A stretch of DNA of 64,000 nucleotides, from positions 1-64,000 of the forward strand of contig NZ_MUBJ01000020.1 in NCBI RefSeq assembly GCF_002127535.1, given 5' to 3'. Shown here piece after piece: positions 24,072 to 34,741 of this stretch. This DNA comes from Xenorhabdus vietnamensis. Its GTDB lineage: Bacteria; Pseudomonadota; Gammaproteobacteria; Enterobacterales; Enterobacteriaceae. A model generated the notes under the pieces. That model was not told the origin of the DNA and did not search any database. It saw nothing but the letters and a program-made list of their open reading frames with translations. How positions within the stretch are numbered: the stretch's first letter is position 1; every line of letters starts with the position of its first letter. Made by a program: the position numbers and the translations under genes.

Positions 24072-25448
24072 CTACATAACGAGGTCGAGAAGCAAGACGC
24101 CACACAACCCGATTCCCCATGCGATTGTTGTAGGAATTGACCAGACGATCATTTGTTGCTTCGCATCTTTAATGCCCATCATTCTATTAACCATCCAGAA
24201 CAAACTGTCGTTGAAACAACCAAAGAATAATGATCCCATCATCGCAGCCTGAGCAGCCGCCAACATATTAATATCCGGTATCGGACTTATGATAGGGGCT
24301 GAAATAGAGGCTGCGGTGATCATTGCCACAGTACCAGAGCCTTGAATCAGACGTACTAACGTTGCGATGATAAATGGGATCAAGACAGGTGTTATTGGCA
24401 GACTGGCAATATATTGCGCCAATATCGGCCCCGTTTCACTTTCGTTTAATACAGCTCCCAATGCGCCACCAGCCCCGGTCATCAACAGAATAATCCCCAC
24501 CATTTGTAACCCAGCTTCCAAATGTTCAATCACTTCGTGTTTACTGGCGTTTGGCATTAGAGTATAAACCGCCAATAATACACTGATTGCCAGCGCGATA
24601 ATTGGTGAACCAAGAAAATCAAATATTTGAAAATAGAAATGGCTTTCCTTTCCAATTAATGAATCAGTTCTCAGCAATAATCCATTAATTACATTAATAA
24701 AAATTAGAGCTATCGGAATGATAATAGGCAGAAGAGAAAGAAATAAGCTTGGTAGCGGTTTATTTGCTTTTTCTTCCATATAATGCTGATGAACCTGTTG
24801 CAAATTTTCTTCTGTATCCGCAGACAGATATTCAGGATATTTAGTCTCTAACCACTTTGCATAAAAGATAATGCCAATAACACATGGCACGGCCAGTATC
24901 ATACCTGTCAGCATCATTGTGCCGATGCCCACACCAAATATACCAGCGACACCGAGTGGCCCCGGTGTAGGTGGGACAATATGGTGAGTCACCACTAGTC
25001 CTCCTGCCAGTGCCACCCCTAACGTCAGTATATTACGTTTACCTTTCTTCGCTAACGCTTTCACCAGCGGGTAGAGGATCACGAAAGCTGAATTAACAAA
25101 TATAGGGATACTAATAATATAACCGGTAATTGCCAGAGCCCATTCCTCACGTTTTTTACCCAACCATTTAATCAAGCTATAAGCAATTTGTTCAGTTGCG
25201 CCAGATACCTCCAATATTCGCCCCATCATGATCCCTAGCCCAATCACAATGCCAATATTACCTAATGTCGAACCAAATCCTTTAGTGATCACTTCAACGA
25301 TATTGCCTATAGTTAAACCACCAGTGATCCCAGCGATTACCGCAGTAATCAACATAGCAATTATTACGTGAATACGAGTGCGCAAGACCAAAAAAATCAG
25401 CGTAAATACGGCCACTCCTAGTCCAATGATTGGAATGTAATATCCCAT
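24072..25448 (-). CDS. GntP family permease, copy B, of the sugar-acid locus
   Basis: This is a 458-residue proton symporter starting at 25448 (MGYYIPIIGLGVAV) with GGAG eight bases upstream. It is nearly collinear with copy A, with helices, VTHHIVPPTPGPLGVAG and GSGTVAMITAA conserved. Its position downstream of otnI and the DeoR regulator mirrors E. coli ygbN in the ygbI-ygbN (ltnD-otnK-otnC-otnI-ygbN) locus. Uptake of threonate or erythronate is therefore the likely role. The gene appears intact although neighbouring genes are damaged. Confidence 0.88.
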   Translation of the reverse strand: MGYYIPIIGLGVAVFTLIFLVLRTRIHVIIAMLITAVIAGITGGLTIGNIVEVITKGFGSTLGNIGIVIGLGIMMGRILEVSGATEQIAYSLIKWLGKKREEWALAITGYIISIPIFVNSAFVILYPLVKALAKKGKRNILTLGVALAGGLVVTHHIVPPTPGPLGVAGIFGVGIGTMMLTGMILAVPCVIGIIFYAKWLETKYPEYLSADTEENLQQVHQHYMEEKANKPLPSLFLSLLPIIIPIALIFINVINGLLLRTDSLIGKESHFYFQIFDFLGSPIIALAISVLLAVYTLMPNASKHEVIEHLEAGLQMVGIILLMTGAGGALGAVLNESETGPILAQYIASLPITPVLIPFIIATLVRLIQGSGTVAMITAASISAPIISPIPDINMLAAAQAAMMGSLFFGCFNDSLFWMVNRMMGIKDAKQQMIVWSIPTTIAWGIGLCGVLLLDLVM

Positions 25449-25702
25449 TATAAAACTCCATTTCAATGTGTATCATTGGCGATAAACGATCGGATTACGC
25501 CGCTGAATAAACGGTTATTGACAATGATAAACTAGTTACTGAATATCAATCAAAATTCAAGCTACAATTATTTTTAAGAAAAAAAGCTAACTACTGGCCA
25601 GAAAACTTGTGCCATCAATAATGATTGATACTTTTCATCTAAAATTCCTTTTCATAATCTCTTGAAGATTATTTTATAAGTAAGGACTTCTTTTTATGAT
25701 TC

Positions 25703-26468
25703 TTATATATCGACAATATGTAGTTTCATTCCTATTTCACGTAATTGTTGTTGCTCTGATATTGGCAATTGCCCATCACATACGATGTCATTCAAATGAG
25801 AGAGAGCAAACACGAAACATGCCATATTTGCCATACTTACTGCTATCAGAAATCAATATCTTCCTGCGAGCAATTTCCAACAACATCTGTTTCACAAAAA
25901 CTTTTTCTTCATGAGGAGTAGAAACACCATGCTCAAGATCCCATGAACTGGTGCTAATGAATGCAATATCCACATTCAAGGTACGTAACACCATCGCAGC
26001 GGTATTCCCTACACAGGAATAATTACGTTTGTCCACTTGTCCCCCAGTGTGAAACAAATTCAGTTGCGGCTTATTCATTAAATACTGAGTTATCGAAAAG
26101 TCATTCGTAACAATCGTCAAATTAAAACGTTCAGCCAATACCTGAGCAATTTCAAACGTTGTAGTACCCGCATCCAAATAAACTACCTGTCCATCTTTCA
26201 CTAATGAAGCAGCATATTTTCCTAGCGCACGTTTATGACGGTGATTAATAAGTGCTTTTTCACTCCATGGTAATTCTTGCCGTAAGGCATCATTTAGCTG
26301 AGTGCCTCCGGTGATACTAATAACCTTTCCCTCTTCCTCCAAAATGCGAATATCCCGTCTCACTGTCATATGCGAAACATTCAACAATTCAACCAATGTA
26401 CTAATAGAAACCGTCCGATGTTCATGTAGATGACGATAAATAAAATCTCTCCGCTCTGAGGGAATCAT
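25703..26468 (-). pseudogene. DeoR family regulator, frameshifted near its 3' end
   Basis: The start at 26468 (MIPSERRDFIYRHLHEHRTVS) leads into a DeoR winged helix (VSISTLVELLNVSHMTVRRDI, about 20-40) and a sugar-phosphate sensor domain (LDAGTTTFEIAQ, TNDFSITQYL, FISTSSWDLEHGVSTP). Translation stops early at 25788 (226 residues). Restoring two bases in the (TC)4 tract on the minus strand (25795-25802) opens the expected tail SHLNDIVCDGQLPISEQQ and ends at 25703, giving about 255 residues, the family's usual length. It probably regulated the sugar-acid genes. Truncation removes only the tail, so residual activity is possible. Confidence 0.8.
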
Positions 26469-26495
26469 TAGCTCTCCTGCTACATTACCGCACAA

Positions 26496-27275
26496 TCATG
26501 ATTGGGCTTTTAGCAGCCATCCAAGCCCTTCCTCCGTATGGCCTACCGGATGATATTCACATCCAAGCCACCCTTGATACCCCATCTCATCCAATTTTCT
26601 AAACAACCAGAAATAATTAACCTCACCGCTATCAGGTTCATGACGTTCCGGCACTGAGGCAATTTGAATATGACTAAATTTTCCCCATAACCGTTCTATT
26701 GTCCGTAGCAGATTACCCCCCATAATCTGGCAATGATAAAGATCCAACTGTATAAAAACATTTTTACGATCAATAACTTTTAATAATTCTTCGGCCTGAT
26801 TCTGTGTTGTCAAAAAATAGTCAGGTATATCCTGAGTATTAATTGGTTCAATTAATACACTGATATCATGCTCAACCATCACATCCGCAGCATATTGAAT
26901 ATTTGTGATATAACATTCACGTTGCTGCTTCTTCGTAAACTGTCCATCTAATTTTCCAGCCATTGCATGAACCTGTTTACAATCCAATGTCAGGGCATAT
27001 TCCAGTGCCTTATACACTCCCTCAGCAAAAACTTTCTCACACCCTGGTAAACATGCCATTCCCCTATCGCCTGACCTCCAATCTCCTGCAGGCATATTGA
27101 ACAGCACTTGCGTCAATTGATATTTTCTCAACAATGCAGCGAGTTCCTTGACTGATTCATCATAAGGAAACAAGTATTCAACACCTTTAAAACCAGCCTG
27201 TGCAGCTCGCGCAAAACGTTCAGTAAAAGGAGCATCGTTAAACATCATACTCAGATTTGCTGCAAATTTAGCCAT
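26496..27275 (-). CDS. otnI: 2-oxo-tetronate isomerase OtnI (hydroxypyruvate isomerase family)
   Basis: This 259-residue TIM-barrel sugar isomerase (AP-endonuclease 2 superfamily) is expected to interconvert 2-oxo-tetronate and 3-oxo-tetronate. The metal-site residues are visible in VLIEPINTQDIPDYFL (Glu), IQLDLYHCQIM (Asp, His), HIQIASVPERHEPDSGEVNY and LGCEYHP (Glu). The N terminus MAKFAANLSMMFNDAPF is typical of Hyi/OtnI. It lies downstream of otnK with a 268-bp gap where otnC would be expected, and 27 bp upstream of the DeoR gene. Confidence 0.85.
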   Translation of the reverse strand: MAKFAANLSMMFNDAPFTERFARAAQAGFKGVEYLFPYDESVKELAALLRKYQLTQVLFNMPAGDWRSGDRGMACLPGCEKVFAEGVYKALEYALTLDCKQVHAMAGKLDGQFTKKQQRECYITNIQYAADVMVEHDISVLIEPINTQDIPDYFLTTQNQAEELLKVIDRKNVFIQLDLYHCQIMGGNLLRTIERLWGKFSHIQIASVPERHEPDSGEVNYFWLFRKLDEMGYQGWLGCEYHPVGHTEEGLGWLLKAQS

Positions 27276-27543
27276 ATCTAACTCTTGTTATTATCTGAGA
27301 TAACTCGTTTTCAATTCTTCTGCGTTAAATTTTGATTAATCCTGTCATATTCTTAGAGATAAGCTTTCCATTACAGTCTTCCCCATCCGTATAATGTAAT
27401 TCTGAGTATTTTCTTGCTCCCAATTTACCTAAACAATATGGCTGTAAATCACTAATGCTGGAATTTGTTAGCATAGCCATGAATCATCTTACAAGCTGAC
27501 ACGAATATTTCCCATGTCACTAGGGTCATCATATGTAATACAC
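27276..27543 (-). other. Gap between otnK and otnI where otnC would be expected
   Basis: The 268 bp hold no otnC-sized frame. Two minus-strand scraps exist. One is a 20-codon frame whose ATG overlaps the otnK stop (27550-27488, MNECITYDDPSDMGNIRVSL). The other is a 51-codon frame at 27480-27325 beginning MAMLTNSSISDLQ. I recognise neither as a class II aldolase remnant; they may be degraded sequence of another origin. Confidence 0.5.
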
Positions 27544-28818
27544 TCATTCATGAAACATCTCCAATGCACTCCTAAAGAAATCCACTTCTCCAAAATTACC
27601 TGATTTCAGTGCTAACCAACAATCAGTATATAGGTCATATACCCAAGGAACTCCCGGAGCAATAGGAGCACCAATACTAAGTTGATGAATTCCTAAACTC
27701 TGCACGACTTGAGCTGAAGTTTCACCACCAGCGACGACAAAAGTATTGAATCCATACTGCCTCAGTTTTCTAACAACCTCAGCAAAAACTTGTTCAACAG
27801 CGTGACTGGATTTTATAGTTCCGTACTGCTGTTGAATCAGACTTAATATTTCAGGGGGTTGCGTGGCATATAACATCGGAGCCAAGCCATCTATCGATTG
27901 CTGAACGATCCACTCTGACAACAAGCTGGCATATTCTAAGTTATTGATACACTCCTTCACATTCAAAGCCATGGCTGGGGCAATTTTTTTATATTCAATG
28001 ACTTGTTGATTTGTTATCGCAGAACAACTACCCGAAAGAATAGCTACTTTCCTGCCTTTAGCTGGTGGGATATCTCGAATTGCGGAAGTTGCCAGAGTCT
28101 GTCTTGTATGATAATCAGCCAGCGCTGCGCCTAGACCTGAACCTCCCGTCACTAGAATCATGTCCGATACAGATTGAGCAATAGACAATAAATCTTCCAT
28201 CATCATGGCATCAATAATCGCATAACGAATACCGTGCTGACGCAATGACTCCAAATGATGACGAATAGCCTGTTTCCCCTGACGGACACAATCAAGATTA
28301 ACTAATCCCGCCCGCCCTTTTGATTGCTGTTCTATCAACCGCAACAAATTGGCATCTTTCATCGGAGTGACTGGATGATACTGCATGCCACTTTCATCCA
28401 ATAATTGCCCATTAACAAATAAATGACCATGCACTACAGTCCTCCCGTTTACTGGAAGTGCTGGGCAAATAAGGCTGATATCAGCTTGAAATTTATCCAT
28501 CAAAGCATCTATGACCGGACCAATATTTCCTTTCAATGTGGAATCAAAGGTAGAACAATATTTGAAAAACAATTGCTGGCAACCTGCCTTGTGTCGTAGC
28601 CATAGACAAGATTTCAGTGATTGTTCAATTGCTTCATCAGCAGAGCAAGCTCGGATTTTCAAACTAATTACAATGGCGTCTACATCATGTGGAATGAATG
28701 TCTTTTCATTTGGTACAACTAATAGTAGGGCAACCTGCCAACCATTTTGCACCATAGAACTGGCAATATCTGTTGCTCCAGTAAAATCATCAGCAATCAC
28801 TCCCAATTTGATCGTCAT
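27544..28818 (-). CDS. otnK: 3-oxo-tetronate kinase OtnK (four-carbon acid sugar kinase)
   Basis: This 424-residue DUF1537-family kinase should phosphorylate 3-oxo-tetronate at C4. The N-terminal substrate domain has the family start KLGVIADDFTGATDIASSMVQ (residues 4-24) and FKYCSTFDSTLKGNIGPVIDAL. The C-terminal nucleotide domain has VAILSGSCSAITNQQV and FVVAGGETSAQVVQSLG. Its ATG overlaps the ltnD stop by four bases (ATGA), so the two are coupled. Confidence 0.88.
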   Translation of the reverse strand: MTIKLGVIADDFTGATDIASSMVQNGWQVALLLVVPNEKTFIPHDVDAIVISLKIRACSADEAIEQSLKSCLWLRHKAGCQQLFFKYCSTFDSTLKGNIGPVIDALMDKFQADISLICPALPVNGRTVVHGHLFVNGQLLDESGMQYHPVTPMKDANLLRLIEQQSKGRAGLVNLDCVRQGKQAIRHHLESLRQHGIRYAIIDAMMMEDLLSIAQSVSDMILVTGGSGLGAALADYHTRQTLATSAIRDIPPAKGRKVAILSGSCSAITNQQVIEYKKIAPAMALNVKECINNLEYASLLSEWIVQQSIDGLAPMLYATQPPEILSLIQQQYGTIKSSHAVEQVFAEVVRKLRQYGFNTFVVAGGETSAQVVQSLGIHQLSIGAPIAPGVPWVYDLYTDCWLALKSGNFGEVDFFRSALEMFHE

Positions 28819-29723
28819 GACTTTTCCTTTGGCAAAGTTATTCCTTTGTATGTTTTAATCACAGCGCTATCATCCCACTGCCCCAACCCTTCGTTGCTAG
28901 CCGTTAAAAACATCTGATGTGCTGTTGCTGCCATTGGCAACGGAAATCTCATCTCTCTGCCCGCTTCCAATACAATTCCCAAATCCTTAACAAAAATATC
29001 TACGGAAGATTTCGGTGTATAGTCTCCGGCCAGAATGTGAGGAACTCGATTTTCAAACATCCATGAGTTTCCCGCAGCATGAGTTACAATGTCATACATT
29101 AAATCCAACGGGATACCAGCCTTAGCAGCAAGCGCCATACTTTCTGCTGCAACGGCAATATGTACGCCAGCCAATAACTGATGGATCATTTTAACAATTG
29201 AACCCTGACCTATTTCATTACCGATATAGTAGAGACGCTCTGCAATAACCTCGAAAATAGGTATGAGCCGTTCAAACAATTCAGAAGGACCAGAAGCCAT
29301 AATGGTCAATTGTCCCTGCATAGCTTTTAATGCCCCACCAGAAATCGGCGCATCAAGCATTTTAATATTATATTTGTATAAACGATTGGCAAAACTTTGT
29401 GCTTGTTCAGAGGAAATAGTACTGTGTAAAACAATAGCTGTTCCTGCCTTAAGTTGCTTAACTAATGGATTTTCTCCACCAAATAGAATATGTTCAATTT
29501 GAGCACTGTTAACCACAACCAATAAAATTACATCTAGTTCTTTTCCCCATTGAACAGCACTATCAGCTACATCTATTGCTCCCATTTGTTTTAGCTGTTC
29601 ACAAGCTTTAGCATCTATATCAAAGCCATAGGTTGGAATACCTTCTCTTATTAAGGACTGTGCGATTCCCATTCCCATCGCACCCAGTCCTATAACCCCT
29701 ATTTTTTGTATTGAATTATTCAT
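28815..29723 (-). CDS. ltnD: L-threonate dehydrogenase LtnD
   Basis: This 302-residue enzyme of the beta-hydroxyacid dehydrogenase family should oxidise L-threonate (or a related sugar acid) to 2-oxo-tetronate with NAD. It has the Rossmann GLGAMGMGIAQSL (about 13-25), the DAPISGGALKAMQGQLTIMASG substrate loop (about 122-143), and the catalytic Lys in GQGSIVKMIHQLL (about 175). It is the first gene of the ltnD-otnK-otnI-deoR-permease run and matches E. coli ygbJ in type and order. Confidence 0.87.
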   Translation of the reverse strand: MNNSIQKIGVIGLGAMGMGIAQSLIREGIPTYGFDIDAKACEQLKQMGAIDVADSAVQWGKELDVILLVVVNSAQIEHILFGGENPLVKQLKAGTAIVLHSTISSEQAQSFANRLYKYNIKMLDAPISGGALKAMQGQLTIMASGPSELFERLIPIFEVIAERLYYIGNEIGQGSIVKMIHQLLAGVHIAVAAESMALAAKAGIPLDLMYDIVTHAAGNSWMFENRVPHILAGDYTPKSSVDIFVKDLGIVLEAGREMRFPLPMAATAHQMFLTASNEGLGQWDDSAVIKTYKGITLPKEKS

Positions 29724-30111
29724 GAGGTTCCCTGGTGTTGTACGACAATTTGTTACCTTTTAATCTTCACACATAGCATTTCACAAAAAAACGATGAATA
29801 TCACATTTGAAATTTATATCTCATCTAGAAAAAACAGCATAACAATTTGAATTAAATACATTTATAAACAAAAACCAGAAAAATAGTTTTCACATATCAG
29901 TGTTAATAACATAAGAAAAACTACTCAATATAAAAATCTCTCCATTATCTAAAATCAGGTGAATCTAAAATTTTGAGCTACTTTAATAATTAAATCTGCC
30001 ATACATCTTTATCTTATAATATTTCTACTATTTTATTCTTGTAAACTCACATAATTAAGTGTTTTATCTTGTAAAGCAGATAAAACCATCAGTAGATGGG
30101 AGAGAGCTACA
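29724..30111. other. AT-rich intergenic region between divergent ltnD and yidB
   Basis: About 390 bp of very AT-rich DNA hold the promoters of two divergent units. No operator or small gene was recognised. The yidB ribosome site GGGAGAGAG lies at the right edge. Confidence 0.6.
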
Positions 30112-30504
30112 ATGGGCTTTTTTGATCAAATTGCCAATATTCTGAGTGGCGGAAAGAATCAGCAGCTCCAACATATAATGGATTGGGTTGAAGATCAGGG
30201 AGGAATTAATGGGCTAATTGATAAATTTTCGCAACAAGGGTTAAAGGGGACATTCCATTCTTGGATTGGCTCTGGCGAGAATTTACCTATTCATGCAGAT
30301 CAACTGTCTTCTATTTTTGGTTCTTCTGCAATCCAGCAATTAGCGGAAAAAATTGGGATAGCTCCCAATGAAGTCTCTTCTTTGCTCTCTGAATATTTAC
30401 CTAGCCTTATCGATAAGGCCACACCAAACGGTGAAATTCCAGAAAATTTGGATTTAAAATCCGCGGGTATGAAGATGTTGAAAAATAAGCTGCTAAAAAA
30501 ATGA
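30112..30504 (+). CDS. yidB: YidB family protein (DUF937)
   Basis: This 130-residue small soluble helical protein resembles E. coli YidB. It starts MGFFDQIANILSGG and has Leu- and Gly-rich amphipathic segments, with the DUF937 pattern of NGLIDKFSQQGL and SLLSEYLPSLIDKATPNGEIP in the second half. No enzymatic motif is seen and the function is unknown to me. It is a single gene between two divergent or convergent neighbours, ending at a strong hairpin shared with metE. Confidence 0.85.
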   Translation: MGFFDQIANILSGGKNQQLQHIMDWVEDQGGINGLIDKFSQQGLKGTFHSWIGSGENLPIHADQLSSIFGSSAIQQLAEKIGIAPNEVSSLLSEYLPSLIDKATPNGEIPENLDLKSAGMKMLKNKLLKK

Positions 30505-30525
30505 ATTATTTTTTACTCATCTTTC

Positions 30526-30555
30526 ACCCGCCACATTACATTCACTGTGGCGGGT
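30526..30555. terminator. Hairpin between convergent yidB and metE
   Basis: ACCCGCCACA (30526-30535) pairs perfectly with TGTGGCGGGT (30546-30555) over a 10-nt loop. It lacks a clear T-run on either side but sits exactly between two converging genes. Confidence 0.6.
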
Positions 30556-30590
30556 ATCCACAATCTGTTTAAGTTTAAACTGATTCTAAG

Positions 30591-32870
30591 TTAACTGTTT
30601 ACTGAAGAACGCAGGCGTTTTGCTGCTTCTACCATGTTTGCCAGCGCTTGTCTGGTTTCTGTCCAACCACGGGTTTTCAAGCCGCAGTCCGGGTTCACCC
30701 ACAAACGCTCAACCGGAATACGGTCAGCCGCTTTGCGTAGCAAGGCCTCAATCCATTCAACACTGGGGACGTTTGGTGAGTGAATATCATACACACCAGG
30801 CCCTATCTCATTCGGATATGAGAAATCTTCAAATGAATCCAACAGCTCCATATCCGAGCGAGAGGTTTCAATGGTAATCACATCAGCATCCAGTGCTGCA
30901 ATGGACGGCATGATGTCATTGAACTCGCAATAACACATATGGGTATGGATTTGGGTGTCATCTTTCGCAATTGCGGCACTTAGTTTGAAAGCATCTACTG
31001 CCCACTCCAGATATTCTTTCCACTCTTCCCTGCGCAGTGGTAAACCTTCACGCAATGCGGGTTCATCAATCTGAATGATGCCAATACCTGCTTTCTGCAA
31101 ATCATCAACTTCATCACGCAAAGCCAGCGCGATCTGTTTAGCTATGGTCTCACGGCTGACATCTTCCCTTGGGAATGACCAACAGAGAATGGTCACCGGC
31201 CCGGTCAACATGCCTTTGACTGGTTTATCAGTCAAAGATTGTGCATATGTCGCCCAATCTACCGTTATCGCTTCTGGACGGCTAATATCACCAATGATCA
31301 CCGGTGGTTTCACACAACGGGAGCCGTAACTTTGTACCCAACCATTTTGGGTGAAGATATAACCATCAAAGTGCTCACCGAAATATTCCACCATGTCATT
31401 ACGTTCAGCTTCACCATGTACCAGTACATCCAGCCCCAGAAGTTCCTGCTCTTGAATCGCCTGCTTGATATGTTCACTGATATTGGTTCGATAATGTGTA
31501 CTGTCCACCCGACCTTTTTTAAAATCGAGGCGCAAACCGCGAATCTCCGTTGTTTGCGGGAATGAGCCTATGGTTGTTGTTGGCCACAACGGTAAGTTAT
31601 AACGTTGACGTTGAAGTCTGGCGCGTTCAGTGTATACCTGAGTTCGTTCACTGTCCTCTGGCTTAATCGCCGCGATACGCTCAGCAACTGATGAATTATT
31701 CACCCTTGTAGAACTGCGGCGAGCGCGGATTGGAGCACTGTAGGCATCAAGCTCAGCCTGTTTATGGCCTTCTGGTGCATTTAATGCCTGTGACAGCAAG
31801 GAAAGTTCTGCGCATTTCTGCAAGGCGAAAGCAAACCAGCTTTTTACTTCTTCATCCAACCCTGTTTCATCATTCAGATCAATTGGGCTATGCAGCAATG
31901 AACAGGAAGTGCCGATCCACACATTTCTCTTATTTACCAGTGGTGCAACAAGTTGATATTTCTCACTCAAATCAGCTCGCCAGACATTGCGGCCATTAAT
32001 CACTCCCAAGGAAAGCAACCAATCTTCAGGCAAAGTTTTATGCAGATTCTCCAGAGAATCCTGACCTGCAACTAAATCGATGTGCAATCCTTGTACTGGC
32101 AGTGACTTTATCGTCTCCAGATTGTGACCGATGCTATCGAAATAGGTCGTCAGCAATAATTTCACTTGTCCTTTAAGTGATTGGTAAGCTGTGGAGAATG
32201 CCGCCAGCCAATCTTCTGGTAGTTCCAGTACCAAAGCAGGTTCATCAATCTGTACCCACTCAATGCCACGTTTTGCCAGCTCTGCCAACACTTGCTGGTA
32301 TACCGGAAGAATATCCTTTAACAGAGACAGACGATCAAAAACTTTGCCTTTTACCTTACCAAGCCATAAATAAGTCACTGGTCCCAAAAGAACAGGTTTT
32401 ACTTTATGCCCCAATGCCAAAGCTTCATCAACTTCGTCCAACAACTGAGTCCAACCCAGCTTAAATTCCTGCCCTTCCTGAAATTCAGGCACGATATAGT
32501 GATAATTTGTGTTAAACCATTTAGTCATTTCCGAAGCAGCCGCAGGTGTACCTGTTGGTGCCCTGCCACGGGCAATACGGAACAGAGTATCCAGATCAAT
32601 ATTGCCATCTTCACTTTGATGACGCGGTGGAACATTGCCTAATAACAGGCTGGTGGTCAATACTTGGTCATACCAGGCAAAATCGCCAACGGGAACTAAA
32701 TCAACGCCCGCTTCTTTTTGTTGTTGCCAATGATGTGCACGTAATTCACGACCTGTCTCCAGCAATTCCTGTTGGGAAATTTTGTCCGCCCAATAGTTTT
32801 CTTGCGCCTTTTTTAGTTCTCTTTTCAATCCGATACGTGGAAAACCTAATGTATGATTCAAAACCGTCAT
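30591..32870 (-). CDS. metE: Cobalamin-independent methionine synthase MetE
   Basis: This 759-residue enzyme transfers a methyl group from 5-methyltetrahydropteroyl-triglutamate to homocysteine, the last step of methionine synthesis. It has two barrels: the N-terminal one starts [20 protein letters not shown], and the C-terminal catalytic barrel starts near [14 protein letters not shown] (about 430). The Zn ligands are present: His and Cys in [10 protein letters not shown], Glu in [13 protein letters not shown], and Cys in [11 protein letters not shown]. It is divergent from its activator metR. Confidence 0.96.
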   Translation of the reverse strand: MTVLNHTLGFPRIGLKRELKKAQENYWADKISQQELLETGRELRAHHWQQQKEAGVDLVPVGDFAWYDQVLTTSLLLGNVPPRHQSEDGNIDLDTLFRIARGRAPTGTPAAASEMTKWFNTNYHYIVPEFQEGQEFKLGWTQLLDEVDEALALGHKVKPVLLGPVTYLWLGKVKGKVFDRLSLLKDILPVYQQVLAELAKRGIEWVQIDEPALVLELPEDWLAAFSTAYQSLKGQVKLLLTTYFDSIGHNLETIKSLPVQGLHIDLVAGQDSLENLHKTLPEDWLLSLGVINGRNVWRADLSEKYQLVAPLVNKRNVWIGTSCSLLHSPIDLNDETGLDEEVKSWFAFALQKCAELSLLSQALNAPEGHKQAELDAYSAPIRARRSSTRVNNSSVAERIAAIKPEDSERTQVYTERARLQRQRYNLPLWPTTTIGSFPQTTEIRGLRLDFKKGRVDSTHYRTNISEHIKQAIQEQELLGLDVLVHGEAERNDMVEYFGEHFDGYIFTQNGWVQSYGSRCVKPPVIIGDISRPEAITVDWATYAQSLTDKPVKGMLTGPVTILCWSFPREDVSRETIAKQIALALRDEVDDLQKAGIGIIQIDEPALREGLPLRREEWKEYLEWAVDAFKLSAAIAKDDTQIHTHMCYCEFNDIMPSIAALDADVITIETSRSDMELLDSFEDFSYPNEIGPGVYDIHSPNVPSVEWIEALLRKAADRIPVERLWVNPDCGLKTRGWTETRQALANMVEAAKRLRSSVNS

Positions 32871-32890
32871 GTCGTCACCCGTAAAATTTT

Positions 32891-32914
32891 AGCCGTCTAG
32901 ATGTTTACACTTCT
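32891..32914. promoter_or_regulatory. Tandem Met boxes (MetJ operator) between metE and metR
   Basis: Three adjacent 8-mers, AGCCGTCT, AGATGTTT and ACACTTCT, approximate the MetJ consensus AGACGTCT. This tandem arrangement is what MetJ-S-adenosylmethionine needs. It lies in the 108-bp divergent interval. Confidence 0.75.
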
Positions 32915-32978
32915 ATAATCAACAGGTAGTGTATAAACCACAAGCGCAAATTATTCATTATCATCTTGAAGGTTTTTC

Positions 32979-33935
32979 ATGATCGAAATAAAACACTTAA
33001 AAACACTACAAGCACTAAACCATTGTGGCTCACTAGCGGCAGCAGCAAATCATCTGCATCAGACGCAATCTGCTCTTTCACATCAATTCAGTGAGTTGGA
33101 ACATCGGCTGGGATTTAAATTATTCATTCGGAAAAGCCAACCCTTGAAGCTAACACCTCAAGGAGCGGTGTTATTAAGGTTGGCAGATCAAGTCTTGCCC
33201 TTGATTACAGCTTCTTTACGTGAATGCAATGAACCAAAAGAGACCAATTTACGTATTGCCATTGAGTGCCATAGCTGTATTCAATGGCTGACACCTGCAC
33301 TTAAGCGTTTCCGTGAAAGCTGGCCACAGGTTAATGTGGATTTCAAATCTGGTGTGACATTTGATCCTCAACCTGCGCTACAAAAACGCGAGTTAGATAT
33401 TGTTCTGACATCTGACATTATTGCAGACAGTCATCTGCATTACACGCCGCTGTTTGATTATGAAGTTAAGCTGGTAATTGCCCCTGATCATCCACTGGCA
33501 AATAAGCGCGATATTCGTCCACAAGATCTTGCTGCTGAAACTTTACTGATTTATCCCGTACAGCGACAACGTTTTGACATATGGCGACGCTTTCTCCAGC
33601 CAGCAGAAGTTACCCCAACATTAAAAACTGTCGATAATACGCTATTATTGATTCAGATGGTTGCGGCACAATTGGGTATCGCAGCATTGCCACACTGGGC
33701 AGTGGAGACATTCGAAAGACAAGGGCTGGTGGTAACCCAAACGTTGGGAGAAGGATTATGGAGCAGATTGTACGCTGCCAACCGAGAAGGAGAGCAGCGT
33801 CAACCCGCTATTGATACATTTATTCGTTCTGCTCGCCAGCACGCGGTGGATAAATTACCGTTTGTGAAGCGGGTTTCAGTATCCAGCGGTGATGCACCCA
33901 AAGTGATGCAACAATCAGGCTGCCCCCAATGGTAA
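32979..33935 (+). CDS. metR: LysR-type activator MetR
   Basis: This 318-residue LysR-type regulator activates metE and other methionine genes, with homocysteine as coactivator. An N-terminal winged helix (about 1-60: [44 protein letters not shown]) precedes the effector domain (about 90-295). Length is one residue more than E. coli MetR. The start has a weak site (AAGG) before ATG 32979. Its 3' end overlaps the convergent yigM gene by 116 bp. Confidence 0.95.
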   Translation: MIEIKHLKTLQALNHCGSLAAAANHLHQTQSALSHQFSELEHRLGFKLFIRKSQPLKLTPQGAVLLRLADQVLPLITASLRECNEPKETNLRIAIECHSCIQWLTPALKRFRESWPQVNVDFKSGVTFDPQPALQKRELDIVLTSDIIADSHLHYTPLFDYEVKLVIAPDHPLANKRDIRPQDLAAETLLIYPVQRQRFDIWRRFLQPAEVTPTLKTVDNTLLLIQMVAAQLGIAALPHWAVETFERQGLVVTQTLGEGLWSRLYAANREGEQRQPAIDTFIRSARQHAVDKLPFVKRVSVSSGDAPKVMQQSGCPQW

Positions 33936-34719
33936 AACTCAGCCAATTAGGGTGCTGCTGCCAAATTGCAAAATTGACCAACAATCCCGCCGGAACCAGC
34001 ATATTATTCATGATAGCCAGTGTTCCGGCATCCACTTGAGTTGCCCCATAGTTCCACATAAAGTAGCCAATACCCGACGCCCCGACGCCCAGCCAAATCA
34101 AGACCCCCCACTGTAGCTCAGTGGTTGGCAATTTTTGCGGATCACCAAACATCAGCCAGCCGATAATGGCGACAACACAAGCTCCCAGATAGAACCATGA
34201 AAATGCCACTTTCTGTGGAATCGGATGAATTTCCATCAGGCGCTTATAACCAACCTGACCAACCGCAAAGAAAATATTTGCCAATTGCACTAATATCAAG
34301 CCAATCCAGAAAGATTCACTCAATTGGTCATAACGAATAACCGCTGCGCCAGCCACTGCCAATAAAGAGCTCAAGGCATAGCCCCAGCGTAGTCGCTGAC
34401 GTCCCATCAAATCGTAAATCAGTGTGACATAGAGCGGCGTCATGATAGTAAACAGTAAAAATTCTGCCACTGTCAGATAGTGATAGGCATGAAATACAAA
34501 TAAATACATCACACCAAGCTGGCAGGCACCGACAGCCATATACAGTGAAATGATTTTCAGCGATAGCCCCCGCCAGCGCAAAAATGGTAAAAATACCATT
34601 GCTGCCAGCACTACCCTGACAAGAACAGAAAACCAGCTATCAACCTGACCAGCAAGATAAACGCCAATCAGGCTAAATGAGGCAGCCCACAAAAATGTTG
34701 TGATCGTTAACAGCCACAT
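33820..34719 (-). CDS. yigM: EamA-type transporter YigM (biotin uptake in E. coli)
   Basis: This 299-residue protein has ten predicted helices in two EamA repeats. Length equals E. coli YigM, which has been reported as a biotin transporter, and it occupies the same place beside metR. Characteristic segments are [16 protein letters not shown] at the N terminus and [17 protein letters not shown] in the second repeat. The 3' end overlaps metR on the opposite strand. Substrate assignment rests on homology. Confidence 0.85.
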   Translation of the reverse strand: MWLLTITTFLWAASFSLIGVYLAGQVDSWFSVLVRVVLAAMVFLPFLRWRGLSLKIISLYMAVGACQLGVMYLFVFHAYHYLTVAEFLLFTIMTPLYVTLIYDLMGRQRLRWGYALSSLLAVAGAAVIRYDQLSESFWIGLILVQLANIFFAVGQVGYKRLMEIHPIPQKVAFSWFYLGACVVAIIGWLMFGDPQKLPTTELQWGVLIWLGVGASGIGYFMWNYGATQVDAGTLAIMNNMLVPAGLLVNFAIWQQHPNWLSFTIGGSLIVASLWVHHRWILKPASQTVIYPPRAGEQNE

Positions 34720-34741
34720 AATTTATTGATCTTTTACCTTT

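Noticed and set aside
23608-24252. A single intact 214-residue outer-membrane protein
   Set aside because: Only the first part is autotransporter barrel; the last part is the permease 3' end read in antisense, so it is a chance fusion of fragments.
27325-27480. 51-codon minus-strand frame between otnK and otnI
   Set aside because: No recognised family and no clear ribosome site. It may be degraded sequence, so I only mention it in the gap entry.
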